Below, one piece after another: positions 23,851 through 36,189 of a stretch of 64,000 bases of DNA (the first letter of the stretch is position 1; every line of letters begins with the position of its first letter). The translations under genes and the position numbers were made by a program. Location of the stretch: contig JAJEKV010000001.1 in NCBI GenBank assembly GCA_021234155.1, positions 28,787,768 to 28,851,767 of the forward strand, given 5' to 3'. A model generated the notes under the pieces. The model searched no databases. It was given only the letters and a program-made list of their open reading frames with translations, and had not been told where the DNA came from. Origin of the DNA: Isoetes taiwanensis (lineage: Eukaryota; Streptophyta; Lycopodiopsida; Isoetales; Isoetaceae).

Positions 23851-24962
23851 CACATCACACTTTTTTCTGCTCCTGAATCTATAACAACAAATTGGTTATT
23901 GCTTTTCCTTGGAAACTCTGAAACATTACAAGCTAAATTCTTCCTTACCTCCAAGGTATCATTCTCAAGTTCACCTTCACTACTATCTTGCTTTTCTACC
24001 ACATTAATACTTGAGCCTCCTTTGAATTTTCCCCTGCCTCTGCCACCTCTATAAGTTTCAGAGAATCCCCCTCGACCTCTTCCCTTTTTAGAACTTGGGC
24101 AATCAAAAACAAAATGCCCTTTGCCTTCACAATTGAAACATCTAAATTCCTTCTTACTATTGTTTGGACATTCACTCTTTAGGTGACCAAATTGATTGCA
24201 TGCATAACAAGGTCCTACTTTCCTTCTTACAAAACCACCTCTTTTAGTCTTACCTGTATACAAGACCTCTGAGGATTGATCAGCTTCCTCCTGTGTAATA
24301 GTAGACTGTTCAAACTCTGTGTGTATCATTCTGATAGCATGCTCCTTGGAAGTGGCTACATTTCTGAGTAAGGTTGCCAAGTGACTATTATGAGATACTG
24401 CTCTTGCCAAAGCAAGTATTTGATACTGTTCATTCAAGATATTTCCAGCTCCCTCGAGATCTGCAATAATGGAATCAAATCTCTCCAAAAAGTCAGTCAG
24501 GTTATCCTTCTTAAACAATTTCATCTTCCTTAACTATTTTTCTAGCACATCTATTTGTGAAGAACTTTTTTGTTCATAGTGCTTTATCAAATAATCCCAC
24601 ATTTCCTTAGGCTTCATGCCTCGAAGCTTCAGTTTTAAAGCAGTGCCTACCTTACACATGATTATGGCCTGGGCCTTCATAATCTTAGCTTCATCTTCTG
24701 CTCCAGAACTCAGAGAAGTTGCCCTTGCAGTAGACACACCTTCACCTGAAGTTCCCCCTGCACCAGATTGAGCATTACCACTACTAGCAGCAGTTGAATT
24801 ACCTGAGCTAGTTGCACCGCTTACTGGACTATCATCAAACAAATACCACAACTTTTCAAACTCCAGCACACCTCTAATACCCACCTTCCAGATTTGAAAT
24901 CCTCCATCTCCTTTAAAGACTTCAATAGAGTTCAATAGATTTGCCCCGAATCTGGTTGTCAT
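23851..24962 (-). pseudogene. copia gag and protease start
   Basis: The likely start is ATG 24962 (MTTRFGANLLNSIEVFKG); the longer open frame above it is only the primer-binding site read through. A UBN2/copia gag region follows, then two zinc knuckles, CYACNQFGHLKSEC and CFNCEGKGHFVFDC. A Gly/Arg-rich stretch and the protease active site VIDSGAEKSVMC come next, where the gypsy insertion cuts. A single in-frame TAG lies at 24534-24536. The same TAG is present in the duplicate at 33028, so it predates the segmental duplication. Confidence 0.88.
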
Positions 24963-24985
24963 TATCACAGGGCAGGAACTAGTTA

Positions 24986-24997
24986 GCTCTGATACCA
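24986..24997 (-). other. copia primer-binding site
   Basis: TGGTATCAGAGC on the minus strand, one base from the 5' LTR. An identical site occurs in the duplicate at about 33480-33491. Confidence 0.92.
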
Positions 24998-24998
24998 A

Positions 24999-25510
24999 TG
25001 TTAGAATCAGAGCTTGGGGTTTGAACCCAAGTATGCCAAGTCTCTGTCTCCTTCAAACCCACCCGCTCCTAAAACTGCATACACACACCTGTATCTACAC
25101 TCAGCTCCTTATTTTCTATCACCATCATTCATCTATATATTTTCTTATCAACCTGGATATATCCACATGTCAAATCGTGCATGCCCCTCCTATAGAAAGT
25201 TTTCCAACTTACCTAAATAATAGGATGCCCTGCTGTCCTTAAGTTCCAGCTATCAAAGTCGTTGACTTTGACCCATTTGACCAGTCAAAACCCTAAGTGG
25301 CGGGCAGGGGGTATCACGCATTTTCTGGCGGCCGTAGCAACGTCTGGGTAGTACCTGCCCACCACTTTTCAACTTCTATGTTTTTTTCTTGCATTCACTG
25401 CCACTGCTTCTCATGAATGCTTGTATGAATCCTCATTAGCCTAGGGGAGCCAAGATGTGGTCACTAATCCCCTTATATGCTCGAATATCACATGACACAT
25501 AATTTTAACA
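24999..25510 (-). repeat. copia 5' LTR
   Basis: This 512-bp LTR has TGTTA and TAACA ends. It matches 7071-7574 and 33493-34004 almost base for base. Confidence 0.93.
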
Positions 25511-26826
25511 TAAATAAAGTACCTCATGTGAGTTTTGAACCTTGAGCACTTGTTGACTTGAAGAATGAACACCCTTTGACCTTCATACCAATGTTGACTA
25601 CCAAGTCTTCCTTTGACTTAGCCTTCCTAACTTTAACAAATAAACCAATCAATTAGTATGTTTCCCTTTGGGGGCAACAAGGACTTAAAGGTTCAATTAG
25701 CAGCCCCAAAGAAAACAGGTGCAGCTCTCTTTAGGCCAAGACTTGGATATAATTTATAAGTATAAACTTATCAGAGTATTGAACAAAGATATCTTCAAAC
25801 TTTACATTCAAACAATGCGTATACAACATCATATAGAATTCAACATCATATAGAATTCATACAGTTTATCAAAGGCATGCCTAGATGTTGACTAATTCTG
25901 CCATATAGATATTGAAATAACTAAGTTTCCATCAAACATTATTTTTGGATACTTGTTCTAAGTCAAAGTACAATTTGTAAAGGAAAAATATGTTAACAAG
26001 GTAACTTTCCTTGTAATTCTAGTCAGAGCAAAGAACAAATCAGAACCAAAATGGGCGTGTAAGTCCCATAAAATCACCAATGTATGTCTTCCGCAGAATC
26101 CACATTATTTATGCATTTTCAAGATAAGACTTAAATGTTGAAATTTCATGTGCCAAACAGAATAGATAGCAGGGTACTTATCTGCATCAATTATACTATT
26201 TGTAGCAAGAAGTTTGCTCAAATAATCATGTAGTATTTTGTAACATTCATCCTAAGAACGAAAATCACGGAGATGGAGTTCCTAAGCACTACTGACCAAC
26301 CGCACAAATGTTAGCCTAAAAAGGGTAACAATGAAAGGACTGACAGGTAAGCAAAGGAACACCATGGTTTATCACCCTTCACCATGTTTAGTTCAAAACA
26401 TGTGGCTATCAAAGCTCACATTAACTTCAAAATCAATGTAAATAAACTCTAGGTTCTTCAAAAACCTGCCAACATGACCGTCAACAAACTGCTGCGGCTG
26501 CAATTTTTTTAATAAAGATAGCATTCCATAATGGTGGCATTCCACGTTTTTTATCGTGGCCAAATGGACGCTGAATGCAAGGCATATATGTTCCATAGTC
26601 AGCATATAATATTTTAGAGTAGATATCTACAAGAATTAAGTTTTCTAGCCAGCAAATTCTGCAGCTCATATTTCAGTTATTTTTCTACATATTTCAGTGT
26701 TCACAACCACAATAAGCCAGTAATCTAGTTATACCTTATGATGCATTTATAATATATCTTCAATGTCAAGTGTTTATCGGATCAGGAGTCCCAGCCATTT
26801 CATTGACGTAGCAAGTAAAAAATGAA
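25511..26826. other. copia flank, no recognised gene
   Basis: AT-rich sequence, also present at 34005-35320. Short minus-strand frames near 26390-26670 (for example YGTYMPCIQRPFGHDKK) could be exon remnants, but I do not recognise a family. Confidence 0.5.
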
Positions 26827-27905
26827 TCCATATCATTAGTATATTTTATCTTGCATCTTATGGCAGATCCCTTGGCTTCCATTTCCTCAATACTTTTAAT
26901 TTTTCTCTCTAGAATTTCTTCCCCTATATGCAAATTTAGATTAGAAGGATCATCTTGAAGTAAGGATCTAATGTCTTTCATAAACATCATCAGCTGATTT
27001 TTCTCCCTACTGCAGTGGAGATACATAGATTTAGACCAACTCTTGATCCAAGCCTTTATAGCTTTAATTTTAGAGTAAAAGTTGTTTTTGGGGCGCTGGG
27101 ACCCATTATCATGAGCCAAGTTATCCATGTTGAGGGAAAGATTCTCATAGAAGTCAATGAATTGAGAACAGAAATTCTCATTATCAAGAAGAGGAAGTAT
27201 TAAACTTATAAGGAGTACTTCCCTGCCTTTGAATTTTGGTGATATGAGGAGTATGAAGAAACTGAGGCTGATGATCAGAGATTGAAGTACCTTCATCACT
27301 AGTGACATAGCTGTTATCCCAAAAGGGTGTGGAAGGGTTGGAAACATAGAATCTGTCCAGAGTGCAATAGACCCTATCTTTGTCCTTTTGCTTATTGGAC
27401 CAGGTATAAGTAGCAGAAGATGAAGGAACATAAATCATGCCATTGTCGGTAATAAGAGAATCCCAAGTTACTCTTTCGGATCTGGTCATATTGATTTTGT
27501 TCCCTAGCTTGAGATCCCAAGATGGAGTATTATTAAAATCTCCAAAGAATGATCCAATTGTCAATATTTTGAGTACCCAACCAACAAGTTAATTTCGCAC
27601 TGCATTGGTTCCCTATCCTTAGGATTAGTTGGAGCATAGACATTGATAATGCCAAAGATAGAGTTTGAGGTAGAGAGAATAACAACCGCCAAGACTTAGA
27701 GGGACCATTGTAGAAAGAAATATGATTGAGATCTCTCTTCCAGATTATAGCAAGGCCACACTAGACTCAATCCAAATGGAGGAGGAATTAGGATAAATCC
27801 ACTCCCCCAAATTACTGCATTCAAAAGAGGGGAGTTTAATCTCCTGAAGGAGGATGACATCAGCATTATAGAGTCTAATCAAGATAATGGACTCATTAAA
27901 GGCTT
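26827..27905 (-). pseudogene. LINE AP-endonuclease and linker
   Basis: On the minus strand one reads ADVILLQEIKLPS (catalytic Glu region), FFGDFNNTPSW (GDFN motif), ATYTWSNKQ and ISDHQP (SDH motif), in the order of an APE-type endonuclease. A basic linker up to the start of RT follows. Frameshifts separate 27600-27900 from 27184-27564 and 26766-27431. The enzyme normally nicks the target DNA. Confidence 0.8.
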
Positions 27906-29624
27906 AAAACTGCCTAACTCAAATGAATATTTGACTATGCTTCAATATGAAGATGACACCTTCTCCTTTCTTCATGCTGATCTGGCCAATATTGAGTGCT
28001 TTCTTAAAGTCATAAATCAATTCTCAGCAGCTTCTGGTATTTGTCTCAATATCAACAAAAGTCTTATCATTGGGGATATTCCTCAACAGCAGCTGCTTGG
28101 CATCAAAGTTCTTCCTTCTGGTCAAGCTACTAAATTGCTTGGAATGCCTCTATCTTTGAATCAGAGTTTAAAAGGCCTCTGGGAGCCTATTCTTTTAAGG
28201 ATAAAGAAAAAGTTGAACAACTACAGGAATTATCTTTCTCTGGCTGGCAGGACAATCATTGCCAATTCGGTTCTTGCTAGCTCTCATGTGTACTTCTCTA
28301 CTGCTCTTGTTGCTCCTAAAAGTGTCTATCTTGAGTTGTAAAGATTATAAGGAATTTTATTTGGAAAGGCTGTCATCTTGTCAATTGGATATCTATTTGC
28401 AAGCCTAAGAATTTGGGTGGCCTTGGTTGCAAAAATCTTTTTCTCCAGGCACAGTCTCTTGCAGGGAAATTTGTCTGGAAGGCTATTCATGGAAATCAAT
28501 CCCCTGCTTATAAGTTTATCAGATACTGGGTAAGTCTAAGCCATCCCTATGGCCATCCTTCCATTGATCATTTATTTCCCAATTTGGCCTTTGTTCAGAT
28601 CAAACCTGCTACCAACATCTCTCCTCTAATGAGCAATTTAATAAAGGCTTGGAACTCTGTTTCCCCAAATTTCCAATTCACCTCTGCTGATAAACTTCAT
28701 ATTGATCAGCCTATCTTCTGGAACCCTATTCTGGCTGACCAAAACTCTTCTGTTTTGGCCATCAAGCACCCTAGGATCTGCAAGAAATGGCATGAAGCTG
28801 GCTTCTATTTTATTAAAGATCTTTTCTCTGGAGGTAGACTCATTTCTCGGACTACTCTCAAAAATATCATCAAGGGAACCTCTTCTGATAAAAAGGTTTA
28901 TGCCTTTATCAAACCTCTTATCTCTAACCCTTCCCCAAACCCTGGTAAAGGAGATTGGACTCTAAGGGGGAAAGTTGAGTACAAAGTAAAAGATGTTTAT
29001 AATGCTCTCTCCTTTGATCCCAATAGCAGTAAAGCTTTGATAAAATGGGGGTTCAATTGTGCTCAACTTAAGTCTCTCTTCCATAATGTCTGGAACTCTT
29101 TCTGTCCACCTAAAATGTCCTATTTTATTTGGCTTATTGCAAATGGCAGCTTGAATAATTTATATTCTTTGTCAAAAAGAAATCCAAATATTCAGCCTAA
29201 CTGCCCGATGGGTTGTAATGCTCTTGAGGACATGACTCATATTTTCTACTGTCCAAAGTTAAGTAGTTTTTGGCAATGGATTGCAGATAAATTTGGTATT
29301 GTGTATGATGGAAACTTAATTTCTCTTATCCAAAAGAATGATAGCTTTCAAAATACAGTTATATATATTGCTCTTTGGAACATTTGGAAAGCTAGGAATC
29401 GTGTATTGTTTGGAAAGAAAAATTTCTCTACCTTTTGGATAAAGATGCATTTTCAATTTGATTTTGAGACTATTGCCACTGCTCACAAAAGAAAATCTTG
29501 GACTAATCATGACAGGAACTGGGAGAATTTTGGTACATTCAAGGGTTATTTAAATCTTTTTGCTTCAAATTTAAATGTGGTGGATTCTAATGCTTTTCTT
29601 TCTGATGATCCTAGAGTATCTTAA
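27885..29624 (+). pseudogene. LINE reverse transcriptase C-terminal part and zinc-binding region
   Basis: It starts at GLIKGLKLPN and then reads LQYEDDTFSFL, the catalytic box with Glu in place of the usual Ala before DD. The thumb (KLLGMPLSL, LSLAGRTIIANSVL) follows. A stop at 28339 and a shift lead to a 403-codon frame (28413-29624). That frame holds the zf-RVT type region (VWNSFCPPKMSYFIWL, then MGCNALEDMTHIFYCPKL with its Cys/His). This part resembles the fragment at 61546-61660. Confidence 0.8.
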
Positions 29625-29634
29625 CTTCCTTCGT

Positions 29635-30066
29635 GGCGATGGGGCAAGGAAATTTGATGACAGTACACCATTTGGCCAATCTCCAAAAGACAGCATCATG
29701 AAGAATGATATTGCTTCATCTATGGAATCCTATCTCATGAAAAGAGGGCACAGAGGATATCTGAAAGAAAGCGAGGACTTGTGGGCTTCCATTTTCTGTA
29801 GAGAAGTGGTTCAGATTCATTGTCTCTGGGTTTTCCTTTCAAATCACAATTTCATCCTCAATGAAAGGCAGCTGATCAGATACAGAACTATGTATTACAA
29901 TCACAAACTGCTGGCTGATTTGTATGGATCTTTACTGATACTCTTGGAGGACAAAGATAAATTTCGGCTATTTTACAATAACAATTGGGACCCGGATCAT
30001 TACTTCTTTGGCTCCACCGATCCCTTCAATGCCTATTTCAACTCTATTTTCTTCCCTGAGTCATAA
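29635..30066 (+). CDS. unrecognised ORF in the LINE 3' region
   Basis: About 140 codons remain open in the 0.8 kb between the RT stop and the poly(A). The predicted product is rich in Tyr, Phe, Leu and Asp (for example RYRTMYYNHKLLADLYGSLL, then NNNWDPDHYFFGS). I recognise no family, and it does not look like RNase H. It may be a captured host exon, the 3' part of the LINE, or chance. A start codon in good context is not evident; the open frame overlaps the preceding ORF. Confidence 0.35.
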   Translation, partial: GDGARKFDDSTPFGQSPKDSIMKNDIASSMESYLMKRGHRGYLKESEDLWASIFCREVVQIHCLWVFLSNHNFILNERQLIRYRTMYYNHKLLADLYGSLLILLEDKDKFRLFYNNNWDPDHYFFGSTDPFNAYFNSIFFPES

Positions 30067-30439
30067 ACACCTTCCTCACTCCCCTGTTTTGCACATGCTC
30101 CTGCTCTTTTCTAATTCTGATCGGGGTTTATTTTGGGAAAGGTTATCTGTTTCGCAGGTGCTTACAGTTCAAGGAAAGTTCCATCACAAGCGTAATGTCT
30201 ATTCTTCGATCGATCTTCGGTATCTTGGATCACTTTGGCTATCTTCATATCTTCACTACCGTGGTGCTTTTCATATGACTGTCATTGAGCTCATAATCCT
30301 TATAATATGAAGCTCTAAGCTGATTATAATTTTTGATTATGTGTTTTCCTTCAAAACACATTTATGCTATGTACTTGAGATTTTATAATTAATGATAAAA
30401 CCGTCTCTTGCTTTCAAAAAAAAAAAAAAAAAAAACAAG

Positions 30440-32478
30440 AAGTATGAATGAAGCTCAAGTACATGCTGAACCAAGTAGGCATTCTACTGCCAGGCCTTCA
30501 CCACCTGTAGTGGAATCACCTGCTCAAACCATAGCTCCAACCCCTCAGCAAAAATATGGTAAGAAAGATCAAGACTTTGATGAGGTTGATGTTTTGCTTA
30601 AAAATTCCAAGGTGAGTGTAGATCTCTTTACCTTATTAAAGATTGCACCTAGCTACAGAAAAAGGGTACTTCAACAAACTAATGGTGAGGTATTAAATGC
30701 TTGTGTGAATTTTACTGATGCCACTAACCTTGTTCTAGCACAGAATGAAGAAGACCCTGGTGCATTCATATGTTTAGCTACTTTAGGAGGTTATACCTTC
30801 TCAAATGTGTTACTTGATGGGGGATCTCCCCTAAATATTATGCCATATCATGTTATGAAGAAATGTGGTTTCGAGGTGGACAAGAAAGCTTCTATACTAT
30901 TGAGATCCTTTTATAATGCTAAGATCACTCCCATTGGTGTGGCAACTAAAGTGCCTGTTAATACAGAGGGCATAATTGTAGCTGCCAACTTTATTGTGGT
31001 GGCTTTTGAAGACATAGGGGATGAGTCTGATATCTATGATTTACTTTTAGGAAGGAGGTGGTTGGCTACTGTGGATGCTAGACCAATTTGGTCTCAAGGG
31101 AGATGTACCATCTCCAATGGCTCTCAGACTGCTACAATCTATAATCAAGATGGCTCCTATAATTCCAATGAGGAGGTAAAATTTATTAAGGAAATGTTAA
31201 TTGAAGAACCTTTGGGATTTTACAGAATACAAAATGCAAGACCAAGGAAATATGAAACAGTTCCTCTCATCATGGAATGTGCACTTCCCAGCAAACAAGG
31301 GCCATCAGGATTCCTATGGTTTGATGGAGGTATTTCTAAAAAACTAAATATTGCATCATCTGCTGCTATCCCGAAAAGATTCCTCATAAACTTTTAGCTA
31401 AAGTAGGGAGGATCTTCCCCCAAATTACCTCTAATGTAGCAGAATATAAGGCTTTGATTGCAGGACTTCAGGAAGCCAAAGCTATGGATATTGCCAACAT
31501 TCATATTTTTGGTGACTCACAATTAATTTGTAGACAAGTTTCAGAAGATTACCAAACAAAAAATGCAGACATGGAGCTCTTAAAAAACCAAGTAATGGGA
31601 GTGCTTTCGAGTTTTGCTTCATGGGAGATTACTCACATACCAAGGGAAGAAAATGTGGAAGCTGATACCTTATGCAAAGAAACTCTCATGGCACACCTAA
31701 CTGAAGGAGCTATTCCAGAGGAAGACCTTGATGCTAGTGAGGTAAAAGCTCTCTGTCCTATTCTAACCATTAATGCATCAGAAGAAAAGAATACTGAAGA
31801 GATTACCATTACAAAAAATGGTAAAACTAGAACCCTGTTTGTTGGAGATCTAATTGAATACCAAAATAGGGAGAATATACAAATGTTCTTTGAAGAAAGG
31901 AAGGATGTGTTTGCTTGGGATTATTCTGAGCTTACTGGAATTAAAGCAGAGGTATGCCAATTTGAAATCAAGATTAAGGAAGGGTGTAAACCTATTTTTC
32001 AAAAACTGAGAAGAATTAATGCTTCATTGATGGGACTGATTAAAGATGAGTTGGATAAAATGCTAGATGCAGGTGTTATTATTGAAATTATTAATCCAGA
32101 ATGGGTGTCTTGCATTGTACACAGAGAGAAAAAAAAAGTGGTGCCTTAAGGATCTGTATTGATTATCGAGACCTCAACAAAGCCACCATCAAGGACTGCT
32201 ACCCCTTGCCTTTTCTAGAAGAAATCTTATATGCTGTAGCAGGGAGAGAGGTATACTCATTTCTAGATGGATTTTCAGGGTTTAATCAAATTGGCATTAA
32301 GGAAGAAGACCAACCCAAGACCTCTTTTATTACCCCTTGGGGAACTTATGCAATGAAAAGAATGCCTTTTGGACTAATGAATGCACCTGCTACTTTTCAG
32401 AGGGCTATGGATGTTATTTTTAGGCCCATGTCTCTTCAAGAATTCAGAGTTTATTTGGATGACCTTTGTTTAGGATCT
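30440..32478 (+). pseudogene. Tat-like gypsy pol fragment: protease, RNase H, then RT
   Basis: The protease-like region (LLDGGSPLNIMPYHVMKKCG, DLLLGRRWLATVDARPIW) is followed by an RNase H domain. Its four acidic residues are visible: D in LWFDGG, E in NVAEYKALIAGL, D in IFGDSQL and D in VEADTL. Then the RT starts: KLRRINASLMGLIKDEL, RICIDYRDLNKATIKDCYPL, FLDGFSGFNQI, MPFGLMNAPATFQRAM and VYLDDLCLG. The frame breaks at 31396 and about 32150. The fragment is cut right after the YLDD box at 32478 by the duplication breakpoint. The domain order matches the minus-strand copy at 42046-45706. Confidence 0.85.
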
Positions 32479-33456
32479 CTATCTTGCTTTTCTACCACAT
32501 TAATACTTGAGCCTCCTTTGAATTTTCCCCTGCCTCTGCCACCTCTATAAGTTTCAGAGAATCCCCCTCGACCTCTTCCCTTTTTAGAACTTGGGCAATC
32601 AAAAACAAAATGCCCTTTGCCTTCACATGAAACATCTAAATTCCTTCTTACTATTGTTTGGACATTCACTCTTTAGGTGACCAAATTGATTGCATGCATA
32701 ACAAGGTCCTACTTTCCTTCTTACAAAACCACCTCTTTTAGTCTTACCTGTATACAAGACCTCTGAGGATTGATCAGCTTCCTCCTGTGTAATAGTAGAC
32801 TATTCAAACTCTGTGTGTATCATTCTGATAGCATGCTCCTTGGAAGTGGCTACATTTCTGAGTAAGGTTGCCAAGTGACTATTATGAGATACTGCTCTTG
32901 CCAAAGCAAGTATTTGATACTGTTCATTCAAGATATTTCCAGCTCCCTCGAGATCTGCAATAATGGAATCAAATCTCTCCAAAAAGTCAGTCAGGTTATC
33001 CTTCTTAAACAATTTCATCTTCCTTAACTATTTTTCTAGCACATCTATTTGTGAAGAACTTTTTTGTTCATAGTGCTTTATCAAATAATCCCACATTTCC
33101 TTAGGCTTCATGCCTCGAAGCTTCAGTTTTAAAGCAGTGCCTACCTTACACATGATTATGGCCTGGGCCTTCATAATCTTAGCTTCATCTTCTGCTCCAG
33201 AACTCAGAGAAGTTGCCCTTGCAGTAGACACACCTTCACCTGAAGTTCCCCCTGCACCAGATTGAGCATTACCACTACTAGCAGCAGTTGAATTACCTGA
33301 GCTAGTTGCACCGCTTACTGGACTATCATCAAACAAATACCACAACTTTTCAAACTCCAGCACACCTCTAATACCCACCTTCCAGATTTGAAATCCTCCA
33401 TCTCCTTTAAAGACTTCAATAGAGTTCAATAGATTTGCCCCGAATCTGGTTGTCAT
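32479..33456 (-). pseudogene. copia gag, duplicated 5' part
   Basis: Same gag as 23983-24962, including the in-frame TAG. It carries an extra 3-base loss plus a frame change within the second zinc knuckle near 32625. It is truncated at 32479, where it abuts the gypsy RT fragment on the opposite strand. Confidence 0.88.
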
Positions 33457-33492
33457 TATCACGGGGCAGGAACTAGTTAGCTCTGATACCAA

Positions 33493-34004
33493 TGTTAGAA
33501 TCAGAGCTTGGGGTTTGAACCCAAGTATGCCAAGTCTCTGTCTCCTTCAAACCCACCTGCTCCTAAAACTGCATACACACACCTGTATCTGCACTCAGCT
33601 CCTTATTTTCTATCACCATCATTCATCTATATATTTTCTTATCAACCTGGATATATCCACATGTCAAATCGTGCATGCCCCTCCTATAGAAAGTTTTCCA
33701 ACTTACCTAAATAATAGGATGCCCTGCTGTCCTTAAGTTCCAGCTATCAAAGTCGTTGACTTTGACCCATTTGACCAGTCAAAACCCTAAGTGGCGGGCA
33801 GGGGGTATCACGCATTTTCTGGCGGCCGTAGCAACGTCTGGGTAGTACCTGCCCACCACTTTTCAACTTCTATGTTTTTTTCTTGCATTCACTGCCACTG
33901 CTTCTCATGAATGCTTGTATGAATCCTCATTAGCCTAGGGGAGCCAAGATGTGGTCACTAATCCCCTTATATGCTCGAATATCACATGACACATAATTTT
34001 AACA
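33493..34004 (-). repeat. copia LTR, duplicated copy
   Basis: 512 bp with TGTTA and TAACA ends. It shares its outer flank with the LTR at 24999-25510, so it is a duplicate, not a separate insertion. Confidence 0.92.
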
Positions 34005-36189
34005 TAAATAAAGTACCTCATGTGAGTTTTGAACCTTGAGCACTTGTTGACTTGAAGAATGAACACCCTTTGACCTTCATACCAATGTTGACTACCAAGT
34101 CTTCCTTTGACTTAGCCTTCCTAACTTTAACAAATAAACCAATCAATTAGTATGTTTCCCTTTGGGGGCAACAAGGACTTAAAGGTTCAATTAGCAGCCC
34201 CAAAGAAAACAGGTGCAGCTCTCTTTAGGCCAAGAATTGGATATAATTTATAAGTATAAACTTATCAGAGTATTGAACAAAGATATCTTCAAACTTTACA
34301 TTCAAACAATGCGTATACAACATCATATAGAATTCAACATCATATAGAATTCATACAGTTTATCAAAGGCATGCCTAGATGTTGACTAATTCTGCCATAT
34401 AGATATTGAAATAACTAAGTTTCCATCAAACATTATTTTTGGATACTTGTTCTAAGTCAAAGTACAATTTGTAAAGGAAAAATATGTTAACAAGGTAACT
34501 TTCCTTGTAATTCTAGCTGTAGCAGCAACAAATCCGTAACCAAAATGGGCAGTGTAAGTCCCATAAAATCAGTCAATGTATGTCTTCCGCAGAATCCACA
34601 TTATTATGCATTTTCAAGATAAGACTTAAATGTTGAAATTTCATGTGCCAAACAGAATAGATAGCAGGGTACTTATCTGCATCAATTATACTATTTGTAG
34701 CAAGAAGTTTGCTCAAATAATCATGTAGTATTTTGTAACATTCATCCTAAGAACGAAAATCACGGAGATGGAGTTCCGGTTACCTGCAGCCAACCAGACA
34801 AATGTTAGCCTAAAAAGGGTAACAATGAAAGGACTGACAGGTAAGCAAAGGAACACCATGGTTTATCACCCTTCACCATGTTTAGTTCAAAACATGTGGC
34901 TATCAAAGCTCACATTAACTTCAAAATCAATGTAAATAAACTCTAGGTTCTTCAAAAACCTGCCAACATGACCGTCAACAAACTGCTGCGGCTGCAATTT
35001 TTTTAATAAAGATAGCATTCCATAATGGTGGCATTCCACGTTTTTTATCGTGGCCAAATGGACGCTGAATGCAAGGCATATATGTTCCATAGTCAGCATA
35101 TAATATTTTAGAGTAGATATCTACAAGAATTAAGTTTTCTAGCCAGCAAATTCTGCAGCTCATATTTCAGTTATTTTTCTACATATTTCAGTGTTCACAA
35201 CCACAATAAGCCAGTAATCTAGTTATACCTTATGATGCATTTATAATATATCTTCAATGTCAAGTGTTTATCGGATCAGGAGTCCCAGCCATTTCATTGA
35301 CGTAGCAAGTAAAAAATGAAATCATACAGACCTTTATTGGAGCTTCGACTCTGTTTTGGCGTTGTTGCAATAATATCAGAGATTGAAATCCTTGTTGTCC
35401 AGCCAGATTACCAGCATCCAACGAACATGGAAAACAATACTGGAGTGCACTAGAATGCTCATAATCCAGATTCACACAATAGCACATAGCACAGACGAAA
35501 TGGATCGCTATCTACTGCTCATATAGATGCTAGAATGAATCAGAGTTAGCTGCCAAGAGCATGACTGTCGGTAGAAAATTTAGGGTTTCACAAGCACAGC
35601 CGCTACACGATTTAGGGCTTTGCACATATATACAACCCTTTTCAGATTTAATTCCAGGTGTGAAACAACGTGGCATTTCATACTACAAAGTTATGCAAGG
35701 AAAATGTTTGTTTGATATATAGGAAAGTTCAAATAAAAGGTCTTTTACATGCACACTCTAACAACGACAAGTGGCCTACATGCATGCTAAGCATTTTTTC
35801 TTACATAGATAAAGTATCATATATTAGACATTAAATGTGAAATCGATGCCACATGGTGCACTAGATTAAGAACTTTATTGAGCCGTAAGTATACCATGCT
35901 ACAATATTTGTATCCACATTTAACCCCTTGTTAGAATCAAATATGTTCATTCCATGCCGTAGAATCATATTTTTCATATATATTATTTCTAGCCCAGAAT
36001 ATTCCCATTAATATATATTATTTCTAGACCAAAATGATTCCAAATCAACCATTTAACTATGTACCTGACGTTGTGCACAGCCTGGCGAATGCTCAAAGTA
36101 CGTGCATCAATAATAATAATAAAAAAAAAGACTTAATGCTCTGGCTTTTTTGTTAATTTGTGGGATGAGTTTAGAACAGGAAGGCGACC

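Larger units (their letters stand above)
7071..25510 (-). mobile_element. Ty1-copia LTR retrotransposon, split by a nested gypsy element
   Basis: This is a complete-length copia element on the minus strand. It has a 5' LTR at 24999-25510, a primer-binding site at 24986-24997, gag, pol with the copia order (protease, integrase, RT, RNase H), a polypurine tract at 7575-7584, and a 3' LTR at 7071-7574. Without the nested insertion at 10753-23850 it measures about 5.3 kb, normal for the family. Removing the insert restores the reading frame across the protease, so the copia element is the older of the two. The 3' LTR lacks the first 8 bases of the LTR, and no target duplication is visible around the whole element. 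Both the gag and pol frames carry a few stops and frameshifts. Confidence 0.9.
23983..26826. repeat. segmental duplication, copy A
   Basis: These 2844 bases match 32479-35320. The unit includes part of copia gag, the 5' LTR and 1.3 kb of flank beyond the LTR. The copy therefore arose by DNA duplication, not by a second retrotransposition. Confidence 0.93.
26827..30435 (+). mobile_element. LINE insertion with inverted 5' part
   Basis: The endonuclease portion lies on the minus strand (27905 down to 26827). The RT C-terminal portion runs on the plus strand from about 27885, and the element ends in a 20-base poly(A) at 30416-30435. The N-terminal RT is missing between them. This is the structure left by twin priming of a LINE. 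Left and right flanks differ (duplication unit versus gypsy), so no target duplication can be checked. Confidence 0.75.
32479..35320. repeat. segmental duplication, copy A'
   Basis: These 2842 bases match 23983-26826. The copies differ at a few scattered bases and in two dense clusters, 34515-34580 and 34775-34795. Confidence 0.93.
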
